From assembly GCA_035610835.1 (NCBI GenBank), contig CM069447.1:61263048-61327047 (forward strand): DNA of 64,000 nucleotides, read 5' to 3'. Both the position numbers and the translations under genes were made by a program. The number at the start of each line of letters is the position of its first letter. The stretch's first letter is position 1. The stretch is from Ophiura sarsii (Eukaryota; Echinodermata; Ophiuroidea; Amphilepidida; Ophiuridae). Shown piece after piece: positions 34,201-46,754 of this stretch. The notes under the pieces are model-generated. The model saw nothing but the letters and a program-made list of their open reading frames with translations, was not told where the DNA came from and did no database searches.

Positions 34201-36020
34201 CATTCGCTTCTGTAGATGGGTTCGCCAATTTGGAACCGATCAAACTATAGATACACATTTTGTTGATTCTTTTTGGCTAAATTTGCTACTAAGTTTACCA
34301 TAAAACAACCAAGATAAACTATCTGAAGAAAATCCATGACGTTTCCAAATTCGCATTTTTCAACACACTACGCACGTTATTGTGAGCTTGAGGTACATTT
34401 TCCAATATGATTACGCGGGCCTATAATCAGCTGCACATACATTTTTTCCCCGCAGGAAAGTATGATCTCACTTCAACTACTTTTTCATTCCCATACATTT
34501 GACTTTGTCATTCAATGACTATTTACAGTGACTACACTTTCTTATGAATGATATAAGACCCGAGCTGTTTGTTTGAGAGGAATCAAATCAATAATTTGTC
34601 ACCATGCTAAAGCCTATACGGGAATATTATCCTCGTTAAGGCCTTCATTATACATGTTACGAGCGGACATGTGTAGATGGTGAAATCATTGACTAGATAC
34701 AAACTGGAATAAGATCGATACTTTAGTCCGTCTTTATCTTTTTGTAGAGCACCCATGCAAGAACCATATGCAAATACTGGAGGGGACAAGGTCTGATTGT
34801 AGATATAATACTAGAATTCAACTGAGTTACAAGTCCCACTGTCTTTACACTGAGTACACTTATAAATTCCACGTCGCCAATTTGGAACTGATCAAACTTT
34901 AGCGCAGAATAAACTCAACCATGGCTACTGAAGTTTAATAAGTGCAAATAAAATCACGCAACGGCTCTAAGGCGTTTACAATCCTACTATCACTGTGCTA
35001 CCTAACCATTGTAATTGACCCCCTCAGCGTAACACATTCACAAATTACTCTGTAAAATGATCACAACCAAGACACGGTCAATGACAGTGTTTAACCCTTA
35101 CGATGGCATTATAAGATCCGTCGTAAATTCCTTGAGGACTATTTATGTACCATGGCGAGCATGTACAGTGACAGAAATGTCTTTGTCTTTTTACCCAAGG
35201 GTAATGTAGCCATTGATACTTGGGTGGACTTGAACTTACTGTATTCGTGGATTTTTTTTCTCAGACTTAATTGGTATTAACACTTTATTTGATCATATAC
35301 ATGTATTAATATGAGAAAGTCGTTTATAAAGAAAACTACCATATGTATTTTTCATAGGGATATCATTCAATTAACCTAAAAGAATTAAATAGTTACTCTG
35401 CTTCATTAAAACTCCGATCCGTAAGGTGTACCAGTGATACCATAGACGAATACGCTTACTAAGTGCACATCAAATCATATAAAAGGCTCGATACGCTCAC
35501 AACCATAATACCATGACTACTCGATCGTTGTAATAAATCCCCTAAGCGTAACACATAACCAAGCTCATAACCAAGACAAGGTCAATTGAAGTGTTCAATC
35601 CTTATGATGGCATTATGAGGTCTATCATGAGAAACAATCGCTTACGAAACTTGGATGTGATTAGAATGGAAATAGGCACAATTGGAGATTTAATGGGTAT
35701 GGCCTCCTATATTTCGTATTAATTTTTAATAGGTGAAAAAGGTCTTATGTTACAAATAAACAAAATAATGCATTTATCTGAACATGACACAATTTTGAGG
35801 ATTAAGGCAACCATGGCAACCGACGATGATCTTGATCCACATCCCAATTGCCGCTACTAAATGTCAAAAAGGCATTAAATATCAGCATTAAAGGTAGTTC
35901 TCAGGGTGTTAAAACAATGCTGATTATCAAGCAAACCTCAAAGAAAAAATTGTGTTCAAACCAAGTCCAAATCGACGAGTATTCTTACAGCACCGAATAT
36001 TAGACAGAAAGGTGTAGGCG
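34200..36020. other. Interior between the 34.0/36.1-kb repeats
   Basis: Contains a diverged direct duplication: 34935-35128 resembles 35455-35632 (AGCGTAACACAT, AACCAAGACA.GGTCAAT, GATGGCATTAT). GCCAATTTGGAAC.GATCAAACT recurs at about 34225 and 34880. No gene seen. Confidence 0.6.
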
Positions 36021-36190
36021 CCCATGAACGCAAGAAGCGAATTGTGCGTCAAATGCATGACGCATGAGTTCGGCCAAAATCACGTTGATATTGCTAGACT
36101 CGCACGCGTATGCTTGGATTACTTTTGCACGCGGAGAGATAACATCCGCATATTTCTCGTCAATTTGGAACAGATTGAACTATACGATTA
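36020..36190 (-). repeat. Inverted repeat, right copy
   Basis: Partner of 34030-34200. Confidence 0.7.
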
Positions 36191-36870
36191 TTGAGTAGCT
36201 TCGTCCGTAGCCAAATAAAATCATCTAATTAAATATCTTTATACCTTCTAGCAGAAAAGATGGCAAGTACATTTTGCCATTTCTTGCTTTCATTAAGTAC
36301 ACCGCTTCACTGACAATTAGTTTAAATGTCCTGAAGAAAGATCAATATTTTGTATCTGATTTTCCGCCATATCAGTTTCTTTCATTTTGCCGCCTTTGGG
36401 TATAATACTGTATACTGTATGTTGGTACTTACGCGTATCAAGCTTACCCTAAATTGTTCGACGAATCAGTGTCCAACATAAGTTTGCCTGCTTTAATTCT
36501 CAAACAGCAATAGAAAATAAAATATCGTTAAGGCGAAAATAAACCCTGTTCTACGGGCCCGACCGACTCATTTCATTTTTGTTTCAAAATTTGTAAAGAA
36601 AATTAACAGATTTGAGTGATTGCATTTGTCAATTTTAAGGGAAAACTTTAAAAAAACCGGCCTAAAATGTCCACCCGCCCGTAGTGCAGGATTTTTTGTA
36701 GTCTAATGTCACTGTTTGCCTTAAATCATAGATTGTATTATTAAATATCATCAACTTTCGGGCTTCTCAAAATAGACATATAGCAAAGCAAAATGTAAGA
36801 AGCAAATGATGATCATGAAGGAGATTAATGTTAAGAGCAAAGTAACTCATAAGACTGAATGACAAAAGTA

Positions 36871-36985
36871 ACAGATCGGATATGGTGACAGTTCAATTGA
36901 TTTGCCCATCAGAGCTCTTTGTAAAGTCACCAGTATCTAACAGATCGGATATGGTGACAGTCCAATTGATTGGCAGTCACCAGCA
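36871..36985 (+). repeat. 69-bp tandem duplication
   Basis: ACAGATCGGATATGGTGACA starts at 36871 and again at 36940; the second copy is cut short with a few changes. Confidence 0.85.
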
Positions 36986-37778
36986 TCACCATTAATCCTG
37001 TTACTGTTTGTTGGGCTATTAGTTCCACTTTGCTCATTACGATTTTTAAAACAATTCTATACTATTTTTCCCCAATAACGTTACAGGTGTTGGGCGATAA
37101 AAATTGTAGATTTCGATGATTTTTTACAACCGAGTAACCTTTGTTAGCATTAAGGAGCAAGAACTTCCAAATGCACTTTTAAAATGAGTCTGTTTGATCA
37201 CGACGAACAAATACGACGGTCCATTCGGATAACGGTTTTCTATAATGCTAAGGGATCTCCATATTGTTAGGAAAACAAGAATGACATTATTCCATGATGG
37301 TATTGCGTGACCTGTCTCTCACTATTATAAGACTCTATAGAACGTGATGTGGCTGTAAATGTAGTAAAAATCCATACAGTCCATGTAATGTGCTCACTTA
37401 CAATGACGCCTAGAGTGTTTTGTGAAAATATTGCCAAAGTATGGCGTAGAATATAGAAACACCCAAGTAGCAGGAAATACAACTGTCAACTTTATAGCTT
37501 CTCCTACAAAATGATTATGAGAATGAGCACTTATCAACTTTGATATGACATAAGGCCATGCGTTTTGAACTGGGCCTGCAAAAAGGTGGAGTTGTGACAT
37601 CGGCACATCAAAAATGACATTGTCTATTCAATTTCTTGTATAAAGATACCACCTACATAGCTAAATTTGGTATCAAAATAAAGCTCTTATGCAGGGCAAG
37701 AAGATAAAAGTATTAGCATGTGTTAAAATGTTGTCATTTTTTGTTAATTAATGGCTAATTAACCAACATCAGGGGTGG

Positions 37779-37811
37779 AGGAGAGTCCGGCGCAGGAGAG
37801 TCCGGCGCAGC
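37779..37811 (+). repeat. 15-bp tandem repeat, two copies
   Basis: GGAGAGTCCGGCGCA twice in a row. Confidence 0.9.
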
Positions 37812-38067
37812 AAATTTGGCATCTACAGTACAGTTCAGTGCAATTGAGTTAAATCATGTTTATGGAATGAAATTGTTGCATCTAAGTACATAAACTCTGG
37901 TAAATAAACTGATTTGAATAATTTAGAAGTTTAATAATGGGTAATCACCTTAATTAATAAAGAATTAATCAATAATTACAGACCCGCAATGCATTAAAGA
38001 ACTACATGTGTATGACTGGATGGATATGTACCGACGCAGCGTCTTTTACCAGCACATACGGTTAGGC

Positions 38068-39394
38068 AAAGTGATCATGGTATGAGATGCATGAGTGATT
38101 CTATTGAGGGGATAATGTGATCAATACAAAGTATGAACCTTTGTCTTTCAAACAATACACTTTTGGATTGTTAGATACCTTTGGTTATGTAACGTCATTA
38201 ACATAAACACCATAGGTTTCAGACACTGACTGAAATCTGCCAATTATTTGGCTGGATATGTAATATGTTGAATATGGGTTGATTGATACATTTGCGTATA
38301 TCTCGGCAGTGCAAGCATAAAAACAGATAACACTTGGCACATAGTTAGAATACACACTTATCTCTGTTTGACACTCTTTTTTTAGATCTGAATGCCTTAA
38401 TACGAACAAGAAGGGACCATCTCAAATACGCTTTTATTTAGCAAAATCCACAATAATATACCTTAGAAAACAACAAAGGATAAAGAACAATAGAGGGATT
38501 ATAATTTAATAAATTGTTGTGGAATGCAAAGCAATAATAGTGGGGATTTCAAAAGGAGCTGTTCATAAAATTTCCTCAAACCATTGAAATTATATGACGA
38601 TTACTTACACAATACATATCTAGTAGCTCTAAAGATAACAGTAATAAGAGAGGTTGTGGCAGCCATCTTTGATTGATACATTCCTGTATATCTTCATTTT
38701 GACTATCACAATATGTTTACACATTGATTTAAACATTTTTCATTATTTCTGATTAGAATTTGAAGGCACAGTAAGCTTTTATCTGGTAAATTTCATGATT
38801 TTAGCCATTTTGGGCCCGTTTCAAAATTATCTGCCGTCTGCGCATGCGCATTTTTTCTGCAGGTTTCATGCGAATAAGTTCAGATAATTAGTTAACTATC
38901 ATATGGAATCTTCCAAACTGGTTAATTGCTTGAATTTTTCCTAAATTGTTTGATTTTCCGCCGTATTAGTGATTCAGTGACTGGGCATTTTAAAATAAAA
39001 ATTAGCTATTTGAAATACTGATATTTGTATACCTTTTATTCAATTGCTTCTCCTTACTTTTTCCTCTTATACTACACATTCCAAATTACACAGGGATTAA
39101 GGTTATTGTCTTTAGTATCATATTTATGCGGAAAAAAATCGGGATTTACCTGCTTCTGATGTCATGTTATGCAATCTTCTTACCACGTGTTTCATAAAAA
39201 CAATTCAAATTTCCCGCCAAATAACTGATTTAGCAGTGTCCCAAGTGTACTTACTTTGAGACAGTGCTATGACGTCATAGTTCACATTTAAAAATCCAAA
39301 AGTGTATTGTTTGAAAGACAAAGGTTCATACTTTGTATTGATCACATTATCCCCTCAATAGAATCACTCATGCATCCCATACCATGATCACTTT
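38068..39394. mobile_element. 1.3-kb element with 102-bp TIRs
   Basis: 38068-38169 and 39293-39394 are inverse copies with one mismatch that I can see. Both start AAAGTGATCATGGTATG and end inward with CACTTTTGGATT. The interior (1.1 kb) has no transposase; a 74-codon minus frame straddles the left TIR. No clear target duplication was found (GC outside the left end, CATTAT outside the right). The near-identical TIRs suggest recent movement or conversion. Superfamily unassigned. Confidence 0.85.
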
Positions 39395-40159
39395 CATTAT
39401 TTATTGACTGCCCCTCGTATGTCAGATTTTTTTCTTCGCAAAATGACATTTTTTCCAGCCCGGTGCAAAATACTGTAAACATTACCTAGATATAGAAAGT
39501 TATATATGCTTGGAAAGTTTTAACTGTCAGAAATTCAAATCTGCAATAATTAACCTTGTAGGGTATGCAGAATTTTTTTCATATTTTTTTTTTCTCAGCA
39601 GATTTTTTTCATAAATTGTTGACCTTTTCAAATTCATAACCTTCTAGGGGTTCATCCTATGTTAATTTTAAGTGCATTTTTGAACTCCTAAGACAATTTT
39701 AATCAAGAAAATGTATACTTTTGTGGGGGTATTGCCTAGTATAGAAAAGTTATCGCCATTCAAATGAAAATACACGCGATATTCACCAATTTTAAGTTCG
39801 TCACACGAGACCGGCCCAACTTAAAACGCATGGCCATAAGCATTCGATTTTATTGTTATTAATATATATCCGTATGTGATCTACCGTGTTAAATTTACTC
39901 AATAAATAACATGATATGAAACATGAGTACCACCTTAGCATCTGTAAAAATATATAAATAACAATTACTATAAGGGATTTTAAGTTTCCGTATTGAACTA
40001 TTTACGTGATAAAACAAACAACATACAACGAAAAGTCATAATATGGAAGTGGATAGGTAGCTATATAATTAATTATTAACATCATGTAATTAGTAAGTTT
40101 TGTACGTCTCGTTATGACCTTCTGTATCGACATGTTTAATACTTTCATGGGTCTCGCGG
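39395..40159. other. AT-rich stretch, nothing recognised
   Basis: No gene; T-rich runs with GATTTTTTTC repeated near 39425-39610. Confidence 0.5.
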
Positions 40160-40161
40160 TA

Positions 40162-40954
40162 CACTCTCAGAACAGGTATTAAAAACCATGGGTTAAAAGA
40201 ATGTTGGTTAAAAAGTATACTACATTGGTTAAAAATGAAGCGTTGGTTAAAAATTACTTTCAATATTGTGTTGGTTAAAGAGTTAAAATATAATTCATTT
40301 TTAGTTTGTTCAACGTTAGTTAAGGCATCATAATTTTAACAAACAATAGGTCATATTAAGATTTCCGCCAAAGAATTTCAATGGCGGGAAAATATTTTGT
40401 GCATATTGTCAAACCAATATTAGTTTAACATTGGCGCTCTTTAATTGGCATCATGTTGGCAACCAATAGTGGTCCAATAGTTGGTCCAACAATGTACCAG
40501 GGGCGGAAAATGACACCATTGATTTCATATATAAATTCTTACGTGGTCTAAAAATTGCGGCCGCTTTTATAAGTTATCGCTTCCCGGCCTTTTGGCTAGG
40601 AAGTTGTGCCTTGTCTTGTGCCTTGTTCTGGGGCCAATGTTGTAATGTTGTCTGGGTTTAAGTTTAGCAACAAAAAAAAGAAGAAGTTTAACCAACCACT
40701 GTTGGTTAAAATATATTAACCAACAAATGATTAAAAATTGTAACCAACCACAGGTTAAAGTTTAACCAACCACTGTTGGTTAAAACATATTAACCAACAA
40801 ATGATTAAAATTTTCACCAGCCACAGGTTAAAGTTTAACCAACAGCTGTTGGTTACGGTTTTAACCAACCAATTGTGTGGATCACGTGGTAACCTACCGT
40901 TGGTTAATATTTTAACCAACATGGTTAAAGATTTTAACCTTTGTTTTGAGAGTG
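40162..40954. mobile_element. 793-bp CACTCTCA element with TTGGTTAA repeats
   Basis: The ends CACTCTCAGAACA and TGTTTTGAGAGTG are inverted and flanked by TA (40160-40161, 40955-40956). More than a dozen copies of GTTGGTTAAA or its inverse fill both flanks of the interior. The inverted paralogue near 57555 carries the uninterrupted site (reading GGTACATGGG in this orientation), which supports an insertion with a TA duplication. No transposase. The TA target and CAC- ends would fit a Tc1/mariner-like or CMC-type non-autonomous element. It contains a U2 snRNA fragment at 40576. Confidence 0.85.
40576..40601 (+). pseudogene. U2 snRNA 5'-end fragment
   Basis: ATCGCTTC, then CCGGCCTTTTGGCTAG, matches the conserved first two dozen bases of U2 snRNA (normally ATCGCTTCTCGGCCTTTTGG) with one change. 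The match stops there. About 80 bases of unrelated sequence follow, ending in an A-rich tail (CAACAAAAAAAAGAAGAAG, about 40667-40687). This looks like a U2-headed chimeric retrocopy or SINE fragment captured in the DNA element. It lacks the branch-site pairing and Sm regions, so it is not a working snRNA. Confidence 0.7.
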
Positions 40955-40969
40955 TACATGAATATATTC

Positions 40970-41850
40970 TGGTTTCACGCTCAATGTCATGTATATTTAA
41001 AACGTTACACAAGGGTATGTTTTTCTAACACTGAATTTCCCTCGCTTGAGGGATAAACTCATTCCAGTATTGTTATATTTTATTTGACCAAACGGAAGAG
41101 TTTCTTAAACTAGTGTTATATTCCAGGCACTCGTAGCATTTTAACCAAACACTATAGACGTTACTGCCAGATATCGCATTACATGTGTTGCATAAACTTC
41201 TATACCACCTACTGTCATAGATAACACGTGGAGAACGCAATACAAACATAAAATAAAGTCATAATTGTTATTGTAACGATATAAAGAATTCTCGAAGTAT
41301 CCTTTTGACCGTATTTTGGAATTTCAATGCTTGAATTAGAACTGGGTATTTGTTCGTGGTCATATGGATTTTTAAAAGTACATTTACAGATTTTATATCT
41401 TTCAATGTCATTCAAAAGGACACTGAGTAGAATTTGACGTCTCCCACAGGGAGGTTATCCTCCCCTGAAACATTGTATAGAGGGCGTTATCCTAACGATG
41501 AATGATTGTATCAGTTAATTATCTACTCGATCGCTTTTCTAAGTAAAAACTTTGCCAAAAGCGATAGTTGGATATTGTTTTAAACGTTATCTCTTTGCAT
41601 GCGTATCGAGTTTGAAACCCCTTAGACGATATCATTGTAAAAAGTGAGCTAACCCCCTATCTACTCCCTTGATATTAGCAACAATATCTGCAAATATTTT
41701 CTCCAGGTTTTCAGCATGTTTTCTCGAGTTCCTATTGCCACTGCAGTGGAAAGCTTATGGAAAGGCAAAAACATCTACAAATGTTTTCTCAATTTGATCA
41801 GCATGTGTTTCAATTGCCACTGCAGTGGAAGGCTCATTGTATACCTTCTG
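40970..41850 (+). repeat. About 0.9-kb dispersed repeat, copy 1
   Basis: Matches the reverse complement of about 56750-57580. Landmarks: CACGCTCAATGTCAT, TTATTGTAACGATATAAAGAA, GACCGTATTTTGGAATTTCA, GATCGCTTTT, CAAAAGCGATAG and AGAGGGCGTTATCCTA. Copy 1 is extended left of the 793-bp element by TTTCATGGGTC. Short frames (66 codons) are artefacts. Confidence 0.85.
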
Positions 41851-41984
41851 GAATAGGTAATGCAATTGACTAGTTACAAAAAGATTCTGATTCATTTTGA
41901 TATTGAAATTAATTTATTCATAATAGAAAGTCAACATAGGGTGCTATGTGACATTAAATCTTAACGAGTGGGTAGGATGCAACA

Positions 41985-42130
41985 GAGTGGCGTAGCTAGG
42001 TTTTTCATATTGGGGAATTGGGAGTTAGAAATAAAAGTGCACCGATAAGGCGTACAAAAACAACAAATTTGTTTCCGGTAGGCCGCGCGCATTTCGTTTT
42101 GGCGCATTTCATTTTTTTTATTTCCATTTT
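41985..42130 (+). repeat. Repeat fragment with GTGGCGTAGCTAGG
   Basis: AGAGTGGCGTAGCTAGG is a motif I have seen at the ends of common invertebrate repeats; a similar inverse motif (GCGCACGCCACTGG) lies at about 55650. Family not determined. Confidence 0.35.
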
Positions 42131-43975
42131 TGAAAAATAAAATCGCAAACATGATTTAAATACAAAATACTGTAGACAATATTAAAATTGTGTACAAACA
42201 ATTGAATCTTACTGCTCTGGGAAGTCCAGTAACTATGATATGAGGCAAAGTAGAATACTGGCTGGGTATTTTTGTGTATTCAGGGTTATCGGTCTAATGA
42301 AAATTAATTTAAAAAAAACCACGCATCTCGCATCTTGGTTTTCAGACCACCTACCGGAAACAAACTTTTTTTGTGTGTGTGAAATATCAAGAGGTTGGAC
42401 CAATGGGTGGGGTCCTCATAAGGATACTTAGGCAAAGACCCGTTGGGGTATATGAGGCAGACCCCGGAAGCTCTGAGGTTTTAATGTACTGCAATGGCCC
42501 ATCAAGAGCATTTTGAAGCATCTTTTTAAAATGGACACACTATTATTATCTGATTTTGAAATGAACCGACAGTAACAATCTCAACCGATATTGACGAACG
42601 GGCTCAAATATTGGAAGTGGGGCAATAGCCTCTTAACCCTCTGGTTACTCCGACGTAATTTCCATATATCCAAATACATTCATAAAGATAGATGGGATGT
42701 ATATATTTGAAAAAGGTACCAGTCACTTTCAACAACAAAATTCGGTCTGTATGGTAAGTTGTTTTGTTTTGTGTGTGTTATAATCTGAATGACATACTTC
42801 CTTCAAGCGTTGTTATTCATGCAACTTGCAGCATAATGTAGCATGTTGATCATTGTATCCCTACCCCCGAACACTGGATGCAAACAGTTAAGCTAATATA
42901 TATATATATATATTTTCTTCAGAATCAAAGCAGGTCAATCAATGGTTGACATTGATCCAGCTATGTAATAATCAGAGTTCATTTGACAGGTGTTAGTACC
43001 AACTTGACAATTTATAGCTAAAGGCGTCAAAAACGAAAAGCAACCAATACGGCTGGATATTATATCGAGCATATTGATCGTTCGTCGGGCACAAATTATT
43101 TATAGTGAAACGACTTCGAAGTTTTGTTTTTCTTGGAAGCAATGGATGTATGGCTATGCGTAATTAGTATATGCTTTCTGGCGAGCGGTAAATGAATATA
43201 CCTTTCAATACAATTCAATGCTTTTTGAGTATACGAAGTGAAAGTCTTTCATGGGCATTTTAATTTAATATACGAGCTTTTATGACCTGCGACTTGATAT
43301 GTTTATCGTCGTATCTATCAGCAAAATTACATCAAGTGGATTCATACAACAATGAAGTAGAATAGCAATATTATTGTCAGTATCAGAGCCTTTGTAATTT
43401 TGTGCACTGAGTAACTTATCATTAATCTCTTGTTACCATGGTGATTGATTAAGGCTCGTTCACCACTAGTATACCGCATTAAAAGTTCAAGTTAAAAGAA
43501 AGTTGAACAAGAATGAAGATTTGTTTCCATAAAGACCAAACAAATTTAACAAACCAATGAAGCACGTATTCAAAGAGCATACTCTTCCGCTTATATGAAC
43601 AAAAGAATCACTGAGATTGTCAAAGGTATTAAATAAAGAAAATACCTTCGGTACCATTGATTCATGACATTATCTACTTTGATAAACATACGAATGGGAT
43701 TTTACGCTCATCAATATACGAGTATAATAAAACCCGTAAACCACGATGTAAATGTAAATTCATAACCGCAATCCACCAGATACATACATACATAGAAGCA
43801 TTTATATAGCGCTGCTACATCGAGATCGTAGCGCTCTTCCGAAAGATGTGTGAACAGATACAGACCGGTATTTTTTGCTGCCATTAGGAAATCGTCAGAA
43901 TCACTTCGCTTCACTTACACGGGCAGCCGAGGCGCACACAAATGTATCTGCACTTCGATTGTAATATACCCTTTA
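42130..43975. other. Stretch without recognised genes
   Basis: A (TA)n microsatellite lies at about 42896-42912. Frames of 63-67 codons show no motif. Confidence 0.5.
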
Positions 43976-43979
43976 TGCT

Positions 43980-44100
43980 CATCCGTACAAAGAACGATTA
44001 AGTTGTTACGTGACCCGGCCGTGGAAGATGCATGTGATGTATCTTAGGTGTACATGCCGGAATGAGTAAACGTACATTGTGCTCAGAGTAGCAATACTGC
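43980..44100 (+). repeat. Short relative of the 'GCGGTAA' repeat
   Basis: GATGTATCTTAGGTGTACATGCCGGAATGAGTAAACGTACATTGTG resembles the GTGTATCTTTAGTGTAG and AGCGGTAAACCTACATTTTG segment at 47200. Confidence 0.5.
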
Positions 44101-44224
44101 GAGTACAGTTGATTTCAGGAATTTTGGAACCTTCTTAGTAAAATTAATCACATTCAAAACTGAGTACAACAATGGTCGTGTATTTGAATGCGTTATGTGT
44201 TGTTAAATTTCATCAAAATCTTAA

Positions 44225-44469
44225 CACTCTCCACGCGGCAGGCGTCTGCACACGAGATTTCAAAATTTCAATTTCTTTTTTAAAAATGTCAACATTATTG
44301 AATTTCAGAACCATATTTGGAATCACAACATGAGAAATGCATTGAAATAAGTTCAAACATGCCTATTATTGGTTCAGTAATCCTTGAGATTGACTTTGAA
44401 AATTGGGGAAAAAGTTTCTGAAAAATCCGTCTTATATATGGTAAAATTAAAATAGCCACGTGGAAAGTG
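44225..44469 (+). mobile_element. TTAA MITE, full copy
   Basis: TTAA on both sides (44221-44224, 44470-44473). The ends CACTCTCCACGCGGCA and CCACGTGGAAAGTG are inverse. 245 bp. Confidence 0.88.
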
Positions 44470-44473
44470 TTAA

Positions 44474-45225
44474 GATTTTCGAAACTGACTCATTGGCTCT
44501 CTTAGCAGCAGGACTTACACACAGGCGATCTTTTCCCCCTCATATGACCCGGTTTTGTATCTCCCGATAGTTTCCTCCCGAAACACGCCTAGGGGGTTAG
44601 GGTTATATTTTCGTTAGATTGCATTTAACATCAGTAAATGGAGCATCTCATACGAATAAAGAAGCATACCTGCGCCGAATTGATGTATTTGAAATGGTAA
44701 CAATGTACATTGTATTATATTAGTCTATTGTAGAATCCAATACTCAATATATTACCTATGAAATGCCTACAGGTATGTTAGAATGATGTAGTTTATACCT
44801 TGTTTGAAACATAATGGAATTGACACACTACCAAAAGCTACTATTATTATCAGTAATATACCAGCTTTTACTTAATCTTCCTAGCGCAACACATTGTTTG
44901 GCCGGCAGTAATGCCAAACACACATTTGTAACATGAAATAAATATTCATATTTATTTATTATAGCATTACAGTTTCGTTCACCAGATGGCTATACCAGTC
45001 AATCCGTATACAGACTGTTATATATTATTTGGTATAGATTCATCAGGATTGTTCAATGGTAAGTGTAGGAATTTGTTTTTTCATCTTGACAAATCTAAGT
45101 TGATTGGTGTATAATACTATGTAACATATTCTACTCACTTGTGACAGTTTCATGCTCAACTCGGACAGAATGCTACCAAGAAACCAACACACGACAAATC
45201 AAAAGGCCTTGTCGTCTTACCCTAT
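44474..45225. other. Stretch without recognised features
   Basis: AT-rich, short frames only. Confidence 0.45.
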
Positions 45226-45227
45226 GT

Positions 45228-45324
45228 GGAAGAATGTTTGCACTTACTTTAGTGCATTTCTCATGGTGATTCCAAATATGGTAATGAAATTCATTACATT
45301 TGAAAATGTGGACGACTTTCGTTA
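45228..45324 (-). mobile_element. TTAA MITE fragment
   Basis: On the minus strand: CCATATTTGGAATCACCATG and GAGAAATGCA match the interior of 44225-44469. The TIRs are lost or scrambled. Confidence 0.6.
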
Positions 45325-45462
45325 ATATGTTAATTAACCTTGTTATCGAAAATATTCTAAATTAGTGTCAACGATTACATTTTTTAATTCACCGCTAAGT
45401 AATGATTTCCCTTATCTATATTGACACACCATGGTCAATTCCAAGAGAGAATTACTAAGCAC

Positions 45463-45912
45463 AGATAGCACACCACTAAATAGGCCCTATACTTTTACAT
45501 GTTAAAGGGGTGTTAGAAAACGTTGATTTTCTCGTTTATAAAGCGACTGGATTGGTCAACTTTACATTTTTCTTCCAGTTTATGATATTTGTGATAATTG
45601 AAGTACAACATTTACATATAGTAATCCTGATAGTTCTGAGAAATAAGTCCCGATTTTAGACAGCTGGCGTATCGCTCTCATAACTTTTTCAGTCAAAATC
45701 ACACAAAAACCTGCAAAATGTACTGAAAAAAACCCCTCTTTTTGCCTTGTGGTAATAGTTATTAGTCCTAAAATCAGGATTATATTCCAACTTAAATTAT
45801 TTGAGGGCAATAAGTACCCTTCCTGATTACTTATCATTATGATTATGGTCAGATTGAGAGAAGAGCCGAATGGCGTTGGCAAAGACTACAATCATATAGT
45901 GGTGTGAAATCT
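45463..45912. mobile_element. TIR element related to the 537-bp element
   Basis: GCACACCACTAAATA at the left and TATAGTGGTGTGAAATC at the right resemble the ends of 29369-29905. About 450 bp, no clear duplication. The 100-codon minus frame inside shows no recognised domain. Confidence 0.55.
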
Positions 45913-46721
45913 TAAAGGACAAATTTTTCTTAAATGTATTGTTTTTACTTTCAATTTCAATCCTCACAATGACATAAAACTATTATTTTGCAAAAACAAT
46001 AAGCTAACACATGATGTTTTTACCATTTCAAATCAGAGCCAGACTTGGCCTGCCCCTTAAACATGTACTATCTATTGAAGACAGCAAACTGTCAAATCTA
46101 ACCTGGGATTGTTGGGTCACACCAATTTCGGTTTAGGAGTAATTGTGGTAAGAGGAAGTAACAGTGTCCATTTTAGCCATTTTATTGTTAATTTACATCT
46201 TTCCACTTGCTTTAATATCATGTTTACAACAAAGTTGAACACTGATACCATGGATTATGATTACTTGCACTCATAAAACTAATTTAGGCTGGTAGAATTC
46301 AGAATAAGTTTTAAAATCTAATACCCAGGCAATGTATCCTTGCAACACTGTTGAATTTTGAAGCTTTATCAATTCAACTAGCCGATATCCCTACAGTATT
46401 CCTTGATTCTATTTAGTTATCCCCTGCATGTTCACACAATACGGAAAAATACATATGGCGTGTGGTTTGATTTTCTTGTTTACACGATATGGATCAGATT
46501 TCATACGTGTTAACCAATGAGATTGAAGTATTTACACTTACTAAACGATAACGCACAAAACTAACCTGAGTTGTCTTAGTTGAGTGTAATTTGTTATGAA
46601 AGACGCAAAAAGTGTTGCAAGGCAGGTAAGCATTGCAATTCATGTAGGTATTTTAAGTCCGGTGACTAACCGATGACTATCGGAAGACGGCTAACCGCAG
46701 CTTGTCACCCACTGCAGATAC

Positions 46722-46753
46722 CACACCACTGAAAAGTGGTGTGAAATCTTCAA
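46722..46753. repeat. Tiny hairpin made of the same TIRs
   Basis: CACACCACT, GAAA, AGTGGTGTG: two element ends facing each other with a four-base loop, followed by AAATCTTC as at 45905. Probably an extreme internal-deletion product. Confidence 0.55.
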
Positions 46754-46754
46754 T

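Larger units (their letters stand above)
36190..38067. other. Stretch without recognised genes
   Basis: Frames of 70-71 codons at about 37267-37606 (minus) overlap each other and lack known motifs. Minor repeats are listed separately. Confidence 0.5.
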
